DNA of 47,112 nt from JBIKIW01 sp044361365 (lineage in GTDB: Bacteria; Patescibacteriota; JACMRA01). The position numbers and the translations under genes are program-made. Positions 15,943 to 23,858 of the stretch are shown in pieces. The stretch spans positions 1 to 47,112 of the forward strand of contig JBIKIW010000008.1 of NCBI GenBank assembly GCA_044361365.1. The letters are read 5' to 3'. Position 1 is the first letter of the stretch. Every line of letters starts with the position of its first letter. The notes beneath the pieces are model-generated. The model had not been told where the DNA came from. It saw only the letters and a program-made list of their open reading frames with translations, and did no database searches.

Positions 15943-16689
15943 CTAATTTTCTTTAACCAATTGGCAAGCTCCGACTATTGAAAACGGTGTTAAAAATATA
16001 TTCAAAAATGGAATAAGCCCTAAAATTCCGCACACAAATAAAAACGGCCAATAAAGTGATTTCTTCTGATTTATTGCCTTCAATCTTTTTCTAAAAGTGA
16101 GTTTTTTGATTGAGTGATAGGGTTCAAAAACATCTAGTCCGGTAATAAAAATAATCTGCAAAAACACCACAATAAAGTAGATTAATGTGCCTATAACTGG
16201 TATAAAATTTACCAAAAATAAAACCAACAAAAACCCAAAACTCAGCACCAATTTTTTTAGTTCAAAAATCAAGGCGGTAAAAATTTCGCTCAGAATTGAT
16301 GAATTTGAAGGCTCGGTTTGGGCAAACTCCTTCTCCAAAATTTTGTTGGTTAAAATCGAATAAATCGGGGCGTTTATAACCGTTGTAATTCCGCTAAAAA
16401 GCTGTGAAATCACAAATGCAAAAAGACCCCACAAAACAAAACTAAATACAAAATAAATTAGTTGATTTTGAGTAAAATTGTTTAGAATATTATTTGAGAT
16501 CGTCTGAGATAAAAACCAAGCTGAAACAATCAAAACTACAAAAACCAAAAGATTTGTAAAAATGGCTGCGGCAATGTATTTATAAACCCAGGGATTTTGT
16601 AGCGTATATCCAAACCCTTTAAACCAGGCACCAAAGGATTTTTGGATATTTTGAGCTTTTTTGTTTGAGTTTGGGGTAGGGATTGTCAT
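15943..16689 (-). CDS. EI24/CysZ-like integral membrane protein
   Basis: The 248 residues contain four to five long hydrophobic helices and the features of the EI24 family: a basic N-terminal stretch followed by SFGAWFKGFGYTLQNPWVYK, a FSGITTVINAPIYSIL loop, and the conserved end GLIPFLNIFLTPFSIVGACQ. CysZ, the best-known bacterial member, moves sulfate. Members in reduced genomes have unknown substrates. It follows the ApaLI-type methyltransferase gene by 67 bp on the same strand but is probably not functionally linked to it. Confidence 0.75.
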   Translation of the reverse strand: MTIPTPNSNKKAQNIQKSFGAWFKGFGYTLQNPWVYKYIAAAIFTNLLVFVVLIVSAWFLSQTISNNILNNFTQNQLIYFVFSFVLWGLFAFVISQLFSGITTVINAPIYSILTNKILEKEFAQTEPSNSSILSEIFTALIFELKKLVLSFGFLLVLFLVNFIPVIGTLIYFIVVFLQIIFITGLDVFEPYHSIKKLTFRKRLKAINQKKSLYWPFLFVCGILGLIPFLNIFLTPFSIVGACQLVKEN

Positions 16690-16756
16690 GTTTTAAAGTT
16701 TCTTTGTTTGATAAATTATCAAGCTCAAATGTAAAAAGCCTGTGTTTTTGTAAAAA

Positions 16757-17944
16757 TCAAAATTTTAAATTCTTAATTTCATTCAAATCAGAAATTACTA
16801 CAATGTCATTATCTGGGGTTGTATTTGTTTCAAACAAGCTATTGTTGGTTTTTTTATCCAAACTAAATAAAATCATAGTTCTGTAATTATTGTTTTTACT
16901 AGCGTTTAACAGAGCCATTTTAGCCTCTTCAAAGCCTTCCTCATCTCGTTGAATCTTGATAGGTATAGGCTGAACAATTCCGTTATTAGTCAAAAACCCG
17001 TCTATACCTTTATTTCTCTGCACTGGCATAGCTTGTATTTGATTCAAAAGCTCAAGAATTTTGGGAGATTGATTAACATAACTATCACGACCTTTTTCTA
17101 GCAAATTAGATTCGGTTTTAATAGGGTTTTGTAATCTTTTTTTAGTTAAATCTACAGCATTTTGGGAAATATCAAAACCTAAAAATTTACGATTTAAAAT
17201 TTTACTAGTTACTAAAGTTGTACCACTTCCACAGAACGGATCTAAGACTAAATCATTTGGATCAGTCGTCAATTCTATAATTCTCTCCAAAAGTAATATC
17301 GGTTTTTGAGTAGGATAGCCAACTCTTTCTTTAGCTTTAGGGTTCAAATAAGGAATATCCCAAACATCACCCAACGGGACTCCTTTTTTGTTTTGATTAA
17401 AAATAATATTTCCATTTTTATCCTTTTTATAGACACTTTTGCCGTTATCATCTCTTTCTCTATCTTGAAAAATCTGATCTAAATTTGTGGAAGGTGAATA
17501 ATCCTGATATTTTTGGTTAAACTTAAAATCCTTGGTTTTTGTATAAAAAAATATTATTTGGTGGCTGTTTAATAATCCTTTTTTACCATTGCTCCATCTA
17601 CGATAAGTCCAAATTATTTCACTTTGAAAAAGTTCATACCCAAAAACTTCGTCTAAGGCAACTCTTAAATAGTGCGAAGCTGTTTTGTCACAATGTAAAA
17701 ATATGCTTCCAGAATCTTTTAAAACTCTTTTACACTCCGCAAGCCTTTCTTTGATATAATCTTTATACTGAATTATACTATCCCACTTATCTTCAAAACT
17801 ATACTTTTCATTTTCTTTTGATAATTTATGAGTTTTTTGTGTAAAAAAAGGTGGATCAAGATAAATTAAATCTACGACATTTGAATCTAATAATTTTAAA
17901 TTTTCTAAACAATCGCCTTGCAAAACCTCGTTATAATTTTTCAT
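16757..17944 (-). CDS. DNA N6-adenine/N4-cytosine methyltransferase of an ApaLI-type system
   Basis: This 395-residue enzyme has the beta-class motif order: the catalytic DLIYLDPPFFTQ (about 26-37) comes first and the SAM-binding LDPFCGSGTTLVTSK (about 232-246) comes late. It methylates an amino group in DNA, and the sequence does not say whether adenine N6 or cytosine N4. Residues about 285-395 form an extra C-terminal region (RNKGIDGFLTNNGIVQPIPI) not seen in minimal enzymes. It begins 1 nt after the stop of the restriction enzyme gene, so the two form one unit and the methylase should protect the site that the nuclease cuts. Confidence 0.88.
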   Translation of the reverse strand: MKNYNEVLQGDCLENLKLLDSNVVDLIYLDPPFFTQKTHKLSKENEKYSFEDKWDSIIQYKDYIKERLAECKRVLKDSGSIFLHCDKTASHYLRVALDEVFGYELFQSEIIWTYRRWSNGKKGLLNSHQIIFFYTKTKDFKFNQKYQDYSPSTNLDQIFQDRERDDNGKSVYKKDKNGNIIFNQNKKGVPLGDVWDIPYLNPKAKERVGYPTQKPILLLERIIELTTDPNDLVLDPFCGSGTTLVTSKILNRKFLGFDISQNAVDLTKKRLQNPIKTESNLLEKGRDSYVNQSPKILELLNQIQAMPVQRNKGIDGFLTNNGIVQPIPIKIQRDEEGFEEAKMALLNASKNNNYRTMILFSLDKKTNNSLFETNTTPDNDIVVISDLNEIKNLKF

Positions 17945-17945
17945 A

Positions 17946-18584
17946 TCAGATTTTACTGGTTTTTTTGTTTTCAGCTATTTTGGTTAAGATCTCTAATAAA
18001 TCAATATCGGTTTCTTTTTTAATATATTTCCAAGCATTTTCACCAAAATAATATTCACCACCAACACCAGCATAAATTGTCTGCAAAGTTTCCTGTATTC
18101 TAATAGCCTGTGTCCTGTTTGGGTAATAAAACATTATTCTGATGGGATTGTAACCGTACATTTTTATATTTTGTACTCTGGTATGTTCTTTGGTAATATG
18201 ATCACCATCAGTTGTAGCATCACGCCATTTTATCTCATATGCATTATTATCAACCAAGCAATCAATTTCAAAAGTTTTTGGTTTAAAACCTGTCTTATTT
18301 TCAATTTTTACTTTTTTTTGGGTATTTATAAACTTTTGCTCAAAACACAAAATTGTAGCTTCTTCCAAAAACGAGCCTGCATATTTATACAAAAACCTAC
18401 CTTTATTTTGATAAAGATCAATCAGCCTACCTTCTTCTAGCCCAATTCCCAATACTTCGTAAATCAAATAATGAGAATTGTTATCAAGCTCCATTTCATC
18501 AGTTCTACCAATTATTTTTTGTGCTAATTGGCTTGAGTATTTTAAAGATAAGTCTGTTATTAGTTCAAATATTTTGTTTTCCAT
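17946..18584 (-). CDS. ApaLI-family type II restriction endonuclease
   Basis: The 212 residues match my knowledge of the ApaLI family (cuts G/TGCAC). They include the PD-(D/E)XK core FEIDCLVDNNAYEIKWRDAT (about 104-123), followed by DGDHITKEHTR, then MFYYPNRTQAIRIQETL and GVGGEYYFGENAW. The catalytic residues are Asp in EIDC and Glu/Lys in YEIKW. The length is normal, so the gene appears intact. It lies first in a two-gene operon with its methyltransferase. An eye scan found no GTGCAC in this window, which fits site avoidance. Confidence 0.82.
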   Translation of the reverse strand: MENKIFELITDLSLKYSSQLAQKIIGRTDEMELDNNSHYLIYEVLGIGLEEGRLIDLYQNKGRFLYKYAGSFLEEATILCFEQKFINTQKKVKIENKTGFKPKTFEIDCLVDNNAYEIKWRDATTDGDHITKEHTRVQNIKMYGYNPIRIMFYYPNRTQAIRIQETLQTIYAGVGGEYYFGENAWKYIKKETDIDLLEILTKIAENKKTSKI

Positions 18585-18661
18585 ATAATGAATTTATAAT
18601 TTCATGATTTTATTTTAATCAAGTTAAAATCTGCGTTGTTTAATTAGAAGCGTATCGAATT

Positions 18662-20761
18662 TCAAATTTCCTTCGTCTGATACAAACCCTCCAGTTCAAA
18701 CCCTCGTTTTTGATAATATTCTCTGGTTCCGATGGCAGAAATTACAGCAATTTTGGAATAATCGATTTGATTGGCAATTTTTTCAGCTGCTTTTAGTAGT
18801 TCTGTGCCGAGTCCGAGGTGTTGAGCTTTGCCTTCATTTTTATCTCCAAGAGACACAGTTTGCCCATATACATGCACTTCGCGGATGATGGCGGAGTTTG
18901 AGAGTTCAGGTAAAAATGGGTGTTGGAATTGGATTTGGGTGGATTTGGTTTTGGCTAAAAATTCTAGTTCTTCGGTTAGGGTTCGGTTGGTTTCGATTGG
19001 GTTAGTTTTGGTTTCAAGATCCACCCCGTGCAATTCTCCTCTTTGAGGAGTACCCGCGATAGCGGGGGAGGTGGAGTTTGCTGGATTGGAGTTAGGATCC
19101 ACCCCGTCAACCTGCGGTTGCCACCCCTCGTGCCCCGTAGGTCGTTCGGGAGACCCGAACTGCACTTGAGATTCAAGAGGGGAATTTGGGTTAGTCGCCT
19201 CTACTATTTGATTTGTAGTTTCAATTTCATCATAATTTGGCAAACTGAGGCGTAAAAATCCGCAGATTTTGTTGTCTTTGGTTACGAACTGTAGGAATTT
19301 TTCGGTGCCGGTTTGGACTTGGTAGGTTATTACCTTTAGTTCGATTTCATCACGCGTAACTTGTTGGTTTTTGATCTCACGGCTACGAATGTCTTTTTTG
19401 ATGAGCTTTTTTCTTTCCAGTTCTTTTTCAGCCATTTCACGGAAATTGGTAAATTTATTTCCCACCACAATATCAGGACTTGGAATATCCCTTATAATTC
19501 GGGTTAATCGGCAATATTCTGGGGTTTCGTAAATGGCAGTACTCACAACTTTAAGCAATTCCTCATGATCATACGGTTTCCATTTCCCGGCATTATAATA
19601 ATCCACCAATTCGGCAGTTTCGATCAGCGAACACGGATAAACCTTTAATTCATCAGGTTTAAAATCAGAGTCGCTAAACATTTTTTGGTAATCTTCAATG
19701 TCAGTTTCAGGTGTAGCTCCATACAGGTTTGCCATCCAGTGGGCGTGAATTTTGAACCCAGCTTGTCTGAGAAGTTTTACCGCATAACGAGTGGCTGCCA
19801 CGTCGTGACCACGGTGATTTTTTTCCAAAACCTCATCACTCAAACTTTGAAAACCAATCTGAGTTTTGGTACAACCAAGTCTTCGGATTCTAATCACTTC
19901 TTTTGGGGAAATTTTATCTGGACGAGTTTCGATTACCAGCCCAACACACCTAGATTTGGCTTTGGCGTTAATTTCCTGCTCTTTTTCAAGCTCTTCCCAA
20001 GTACTACTTTCATCTGCTGGATCAACTTTGTGGCTGTTTTCTTTGATGATTTTGGTAACGGCTAGATTATAAATTGAACTGGTTTTTTGGGTGATTTTTT
20101 CTGCATTTTCCACAAATTCATTTTTGTGAGTGCGACTAAGGTAATTTTTGTCGTATTTATCAGGAATAAGCTGATACTGACCTACTTTTTGCTCCACTTC
20201 TTCAGTCTGATCAATTTCACCAAAATCGTTTAGAGCTTCAAAAATACGTTTGATAAACCAAATTTGGTATTTTTCTGGGTAAAAGCTCCAAGTTCCGCCC
20301 AAAATTATAATTTCAACTTTTTGGGTAGCGTGTCCGATGTTATAAAGTGCCTTTAGCCTTCTGTAAGTCTGTAAATAGGGATCAAAATGGTTTTTTTCAG
20401 CCCTCTGAGCTCCAGGTTCATCACTTAGGTAACTCTTTGGCATTCGGATATCGTTTGGGCAAAAAATACACTCGCCAGGGCAGGGGAAAGGTTTAGTGAG
20501 AACAGTTACAGTAGCCACTCCGGAGATCGTCCGAGTCGGTTTTAGAGTGATTTTAGTTATAAAATTTGGGTCTTTGGGAAGTTTTTCAGGTGCTTTTTCC
20601 AACAAAAACCGATAAGCTTTGATCAACTCTTCTTTGGAGTAAAAATTACCTTTAGATGGCGGATATTTGGCTAAAATCTGTCGGTAAGTCTTGGCAGAAA
20701 TGGTGGGCAATTCATCAATTTCCTTGAAAATATTTAAAAATTGTGTATAGTCTTGAAACAT
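18662..20761 (-). CDS. Elp3-like tRNA U34 radical SAM/acetyltransferase
   Basis: From the ATG at 20761 the protein has 699 residues. The radical SAM domain carries the cluster-binding CPGECIFCPN (about 92-101), and the GNAT domain carries the acetyl-CoA loop HLGLGTELLKAAEK near the C-terminus. Elp3 installs the carboxymethyl group on uridine 34 of tRNA and acts without partners in archaea and some bacteria. A stretch of about 55 residues between the domains is encoded by intergenic-repeat sequence (19019-19195). I prefer 20761 over the upstream ATG at 20824 because the latter would overlap the divergent gene. Confidence 0.9.
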   Translation of the reverse strand: MFQDYTQFLNIFKEIDELPTISAKTYRQILAKYPPSKGNFYSKEELIKAYRFLLEKAPEKLPKDPNFITKITLKPTRTISGVATVTVLTKPFPCPGECIFCPNDIRMPKSYLSDEPGAQRAEKNHFDPYLQTYRRLKALYNIGHATQKVEIIILGGTWSFYPEKYQIWFIKRIFEALNDFGEIDQTEEVEQKVGQYQLIPDKYDKNYLSRTHKNEFVENAEKITQKTSSIYNLAVTKIIKENSHKVDPADESSTWEELEKEQEINAKAKSRCVGLVIETRPDKISPKEVIRIRRLGCTKTQIGFQSLSDEVLEKNHRGHDVAATRYAVKLLRQAGFKIHAHWMANLYGATPETDIEDYQKMFSDSDFKPDELKVYPCSLIETAELVDYYNAGKWKPYDHEELLKVVSTAIYETPEYCRLTRIIRDIPSPDIVVGNKFTNFREMAEKELERKKLIKKDIRSREIKNQQVTRDEIELKVITYQVQTGTEKFLQFVTKDNKICGFLRLSLPNYDEIETTNQIVEATNPNSPLESQVQFGSPERPTGHEGWQPQVDGVDPNSNPANSTSPAIAGTPQRGELHGVDLETKTNPIETNRTLTEELEFLAKTKSTQIQFQHPFLPELSNSAIIREVHVYGQTVSLGDKNEGKAQHLGLGTELLKAAEKIANQIDYSKIAVISAIGTREYYQKRGFELEGLYQTKEI
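19019..19195. repeat. repeat-island sequence embedded in the elp3-like gene
   Basis: GC-rich palindromic DNA lies in frame inside the Elp3 coding region: CCGCGATAGCGGGGGAGGTG-like arms, two direct copies of ATCCACCCCGT, and GTCAACCTGCGGTTGCCACC. The last matches the intergenic copies at 34916-34937 and (inverted) near 23353-23377. The encoded residues (about EGWQPQVDGVDPNSNP and on) are low-complexity and lie between the radical SAM and GNAT domains. The base composition stands out from the surrounding gene. Confidence 0.75.
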
Positions 20762-20792
20762 TTGCTTGAATTTACCAGCAAATTTATTTTTT

Positions 20793-21251
20793 ATGCAAAA
20801 TCTCAACGAACTTATCTTTCGCAAACCTCAAATTCACACTGCTGAACGGGTTGTTTGGCAAGACGGGTTTTATTATAAAATAGGTCATTTTCCAGGATAC
20901 AAGCACACAATTATAGATAATTTATCTACAGAACAAATAGAGGCTTTGTTAGACAGTTTAAATTTCGATGATTTGCTTTCTAAGCATCGCAAAAAAAACA
21001 TTTTGAATATTGAAGGAGAAAATCTAAAAAATTGGTTGAATAATTATCAAGATAATATTTTACCTAATTTAGAAAATGGTGTTGGTGATAAGAGGTTAGT
21101 TTTGAGTCCTAAGGAAAAAGAATATCTACGGGTCAAGGCTAAACTTTATAGAGAAATAGTGGAGTATCAAGAATCTCAAAAAATTGCTCAGAGGTATATA
21201 ACTTTCCACCAATCTAATATCCCAAACAGCCAAGGAAAGTCAAACAGCTAA
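20793..21251 (+). CDS. unknown 152-residue protein divergent from elp3
   Basis: I choose the ATG at 20793 (MQNLNELIFRKPQIHTAERV) over an earlier in-frame TTG, because it clears the Elp3 start and its promoter space. The protein is soluble and largely helical, with a charged C-terminal half (LSPKEKEYLRVKAKLYREIV) that could form a coiled coil. I recognise no domain. The start lies 31 nt from the Elp3 start on the other strand, so they share a very short divergent promoter region. The stop overlaps the convergent membrane gene by 4 nt. Confidence 0.6.
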   Translation: MQNLNELIFRKPQIHTAERVVWQDGFYYKIGHFPGYKHTIIDNLSTEQIEALLDSLNFDDLLSKHRKKNILNIEGENLKNWLNNYQDNILPNLENGVGDKRLVLSPKEKEYLRVKAKLYREIVEYQESQKIAQRYITFHQSNIPNSQGKSNS

Positions 21252-21790
21252 CCCCTTTTTCTATAGTTTTCTGAAGAAAATAATATCCACTTTGCAATCG
21301 CTTTGATTTGTCTGATAAATCTATTTAGGCTAAACAACCTAAGCTTATAAATTGTATAACTCACGATCAAGATATTGATAAAAGTTAGAATCAAAAAAGG
21401 TGTTCTAATCCAAATAATTGGGGCTTTTATGTAGCCAGAGTTAAGGATAAAATAAATATCCCCACAAAATAAAGCAACCTCTACTAGCCAACTGACCTGA
21501 GTGCTGTCTTGGGTTACATCAATTTCTTTACGCCTGATACCCTGAAGAGTGTGCCAAGAAAGGAGAGCTGAAATCCCAGTCAAAAAGAAAAAATCTATCC
21601 TAAAAGGAAGTTTTGGAATCAAGTTAAATAACATGCCTAGCTCGATAAGACTATCTGCCACAAATTGCAACAAAGCACTTGTTCCCATAAACATGGTAAG
21701 TACAATAATTGAGTTTGGGATATTTTTTAGCTTACCAGCGTTAAAATCAAAATTTTGTATTGTTTGTATTGTTTTTTGTATTAGATCCAT
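21248..21790 (-). CDS. unknown four-helix membrane protein
   Basis: The 180 residues show hydrophobic segments at about 27-50, 62-82, 98-117 and 122-147 and a basic C-terminal tail (about 150-180, RFIRQIKAIAKW). I recognise no family. It converges with the unknown gene before it and follows the DegT-like gene by 85 bp on the same strand. Confidence 0.6.
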   Translation of the reverse strand: MDLIQKTIQTIQNFDFNAGKLKNIPNSIIVLTMFMGTSALLQFVADSLIELGMLFNLIPKLPFRIDFFFLTGISALLSWHTLQGIRRKEIDVTQDSTQVSWLVEVALFCGDIYFILNSGYIKAPIIWIRTPFLILTFINILIVSYTIYKLRLFSLNRFIRQIKAIAKWILFSSENYRKRG

Positions 21791-21875
21791 AAATATTTTT
21801 TTACAGATTTTAAATCCACTGTCAATTTAAGCCAGAAGCTTTTATTTTAAGGGATATTTAGGCTTTGTTAAATCT

Positions 21876-23150
21876 TTAGGCAACTCCCCAAACATTCACA
21901 AAAAGCCCGTAGTCAGCCACAAAATTAGCATTACTTAAGCTCTGATCTTCTTTCACCGATTGATGTACACCTCCCAAAGTTTCACTAAAAAGCCCGAACC
22001 TTTTCATCTCGTCCTGCCAGAATTTGGTCTCAACTGTATATAAAAAGTATTTTGTGTAGCCTCTGTCCAAAAAAAAGTTGGGGATTTCCAAGCTTCCCTC
22101 TTCATGTTTAGGTATGTTTTGAATAAAATGATCGTATAAATCTTTAGCCTTGGTTTGAAATTTAACCGATTTTTCAATCAATTCTTTTCCAGTATCAAAC
22201 ACAGTTTCATTTTCTGGACTCACACTTTGTAAATCAAAAACTAGATCTGGAACAGCAGAAGTTTCAAAAAACTTGTTATATTTTTCTTTAAGTTCATTTT
22301 GAGCTTCGTTTAAACTTTTAAAACTATCCTTAAACCAAATCAAATCAGCCAACCAAAAATAAGCTTTCTCAAAAACCCCAAACTCTCGGTATTTATCTAA
22401 AAGTAAATAAAAATAAGCTTTTACAAGTGGTAAAACTACTTGATGACTTTCACTCAGGTGATATTCCAAAGCCGATAAAGTACGAGTTTCAATCTGAAAA
22501 CTAACAAACCAAGGAAAACTTTCAAGCTTCGTATCAAGCACCAAATCCAGCTGTTCATCAAAAAAACTATCTCCAAAATTCCACAAAACTGCCCCAAAAG
22601 CTAAAGCCTCGAATGCATCTAAAAGGGATAAATTGATGTCTTGGTTATCAACCACCAAAATACTAGGCACCACCAATTGTTGAGCAGATTTTAGCATTGT
22701 AACAACCTCTTCATACAGACCATTAAAATCATAATGAATAATCAAATCAACTGGTTTAGAGTTTTTTCGGGAGGTAATTTTTTGTAAAACCTCATCCGGA
22801 CGCATCGAAAGAGTAGCTTTATCAATATCTAAAAAAATTATTTCAACCTCTTTTTCAAGCAAAACGTCCACCAAATTTTGAGGTAAAAGTGGATGCACGA
22901 TTACGCTGCTACCAAATTCGATACGATTTTTATCCAACAAATTTAGCAAAGCTTTTTCCTGAGAATAATGACAATACGCCGACCACCGACCAGCATTTAT
23001 AGCAGAATTATCAAACTTTGGAGTTTGCAGATCAAACACTTTTTTGCGTAAAAATCTTTTTATAGAAATTCCAGTGTACCAACTAGACTGCTTCTGCAAA
23101 GCTTTGTAAATTACCTGAATTTTCGCCCAAATCCGTTGTTTATCTGTCAT
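21876..23150 (-). CDS. degenerate DegT/DnrJ-like aminotransferase fold protein
   Basis: The 424 residues show the layout of PLP-dependent DegT aminotransferases: EFGSSVIVHPLLPQNLVDVL, then EVEIIFLDIDKATLSMRPDE (the 'D-i-d-x-x-T-l-x-i' pattern), then LIIHYDFNGLYEEV and SILVVDNQDINLSL (equivalent to the cofactor-binding Asp region). Where the family has a Lys that binds PLP, after S-F-x-x-x-K, this protein has FGDSFFDEQLDLVLDTK with no clear equivalent. It may be a non-catalytic relative or have shifted chemistry. Its place near small membrane proteins gives no functional clue. Family assignment is moderate. Confidence 0.55.
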   Translation of the reverse strand: MTDKQRIWAKIQVIYKALQKQSSWYTGISIKRFLRKKVFDLQTPKFDNSAINAGRWSAYCHYSQEKALLNLLDKNRIEFGSSVIVHPLLPQNLVDVLLEKEVEIIFLDIDKATLSMRPDEVLQKITSRKNSKPVDLIIHYDFNGLYEEVVTMLKSAQQLVVPSILVVDNQDINLSLLDAFEALAFGAVLWNFGDSFFDEQLDLVLDTKLESFPWFVSFQIETRTLSALEYHLSESHQVVLPLVKAYFYLLLDKYREFGVFEKAYFWLADLIWFKDSFKSLNEAQNELKEKYNKFFETSAVPDLVFDLQSVSPENETVFDTGKELIEKSVKFQTKAKDLYDHFIQNIPKHEEGSLEIPNFFLDRGYTKYFLYTVETKFWQDEMKRFGLFSETLGGVHQSVKEDQSLSNANFVADYGLFVNVWGVA

Positions 23151-23215
23151 AATAGCAATTTATAGAGTATAAAACAGTTATCAATTTTTTGCCAAGTTAG
23201 GATTGTTATCAGATT

Positions 23216-23455
23216 CCTGTCGCCTGTGTCTCATAATTTGAAGACGGGGAGGATAAATCCGTCCCCCTACCACATAAATTTAACGGCGACTAGGGAAAAA
23301 TGGCGAATTAAAATTCGCCTCTACACAATAATTATGTCTCCTTATCTAGGGAGGTGGCAACCGCAGATTGACGGAGGGTATTTTGTTACAAATTTATTAT
23401 CAAACAATGGCGAAACAAAACAAATGGAACCGTAAAGGTTCCGCTACAAATTCAA
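23216..23455. repeat. repeat island upstream of the tRNA
   Basis: The island contains a variant composite element (GTCGCCTGTGTCTCATAATT ... AACGGCGACTAGG), a hairpin with GGCGAATT/AATTCGCC arms (about 23299-23323), the GGGAGGTGGCAACCGCAGAT block (about 23350-23383), which inverts the copy at 34909-34953, and a GGAACC/GGTTCC hairpin (about 23424-23448). The composite part is shorter and more diverged than those at 3.5 and 34.8 kb. No gene is visible between 23151 and 23538. Confidence 0.7.
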
Positions 23456-23538
23456 GGATGACAAATTGATAGGGTAAATATAAAATTGATATTCCCAACA
23501 AAAATTCCCCCGAATGGGAGAACAATTAATTTTAATTT

Positions 23539-23613
23539 TGGTGGCGGGACCAGGACTCGAACCTATACCTCCTGGTTATGAGCCAGGCGAGCTGCCAATT
23601 ACTCCATCCCGCG
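23539..23613 (-). tRNA. tRNA-Met (CAT), initiator type, with encoded CCA
   Basis: On the minus strand the sequence folds into a cloverleaf of 75 nt. The acceptor stem has G2-C71 to A7-T66 paired. The anticodon stem CCTGG/CCAGG holds a CTCATAA loop with anticodon CAT, the T-arm has GGTTCGAGTCC, and CCA is encoded. Position 1 is C opposite C72, so the first pair is open, the hallmark of bacterial initiator tRNA, and the CTCATAA loop also equals the E. coli initiator loop. Only two of the three usual G-C pairs of the initiator anticodon stem are present (T29-A41 replaces one). Confidence 0.92.
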
Positions 23614-23858
23614 ATAAAAGTAATTTAACCTTTGAAATAAAATTAACTTTTGTCAATAATAAATTTTGGTTGCGGTTGAAAAACTTCCATTGAAATGAGG
23701 GTAGTATTTTTCGGAGGTTTAGAACTCAGAGAGTTGTTACCTTCAATGTAGAAAATAAATAAAAAATACAAAAGCTTGGTAAGATGCTTTAAGTGGTCTC
23801 TCGGCTAGGTTTGGCTAAACAAAAAAACTCAAATATACTCGCTATTAAGGTAAATAGT

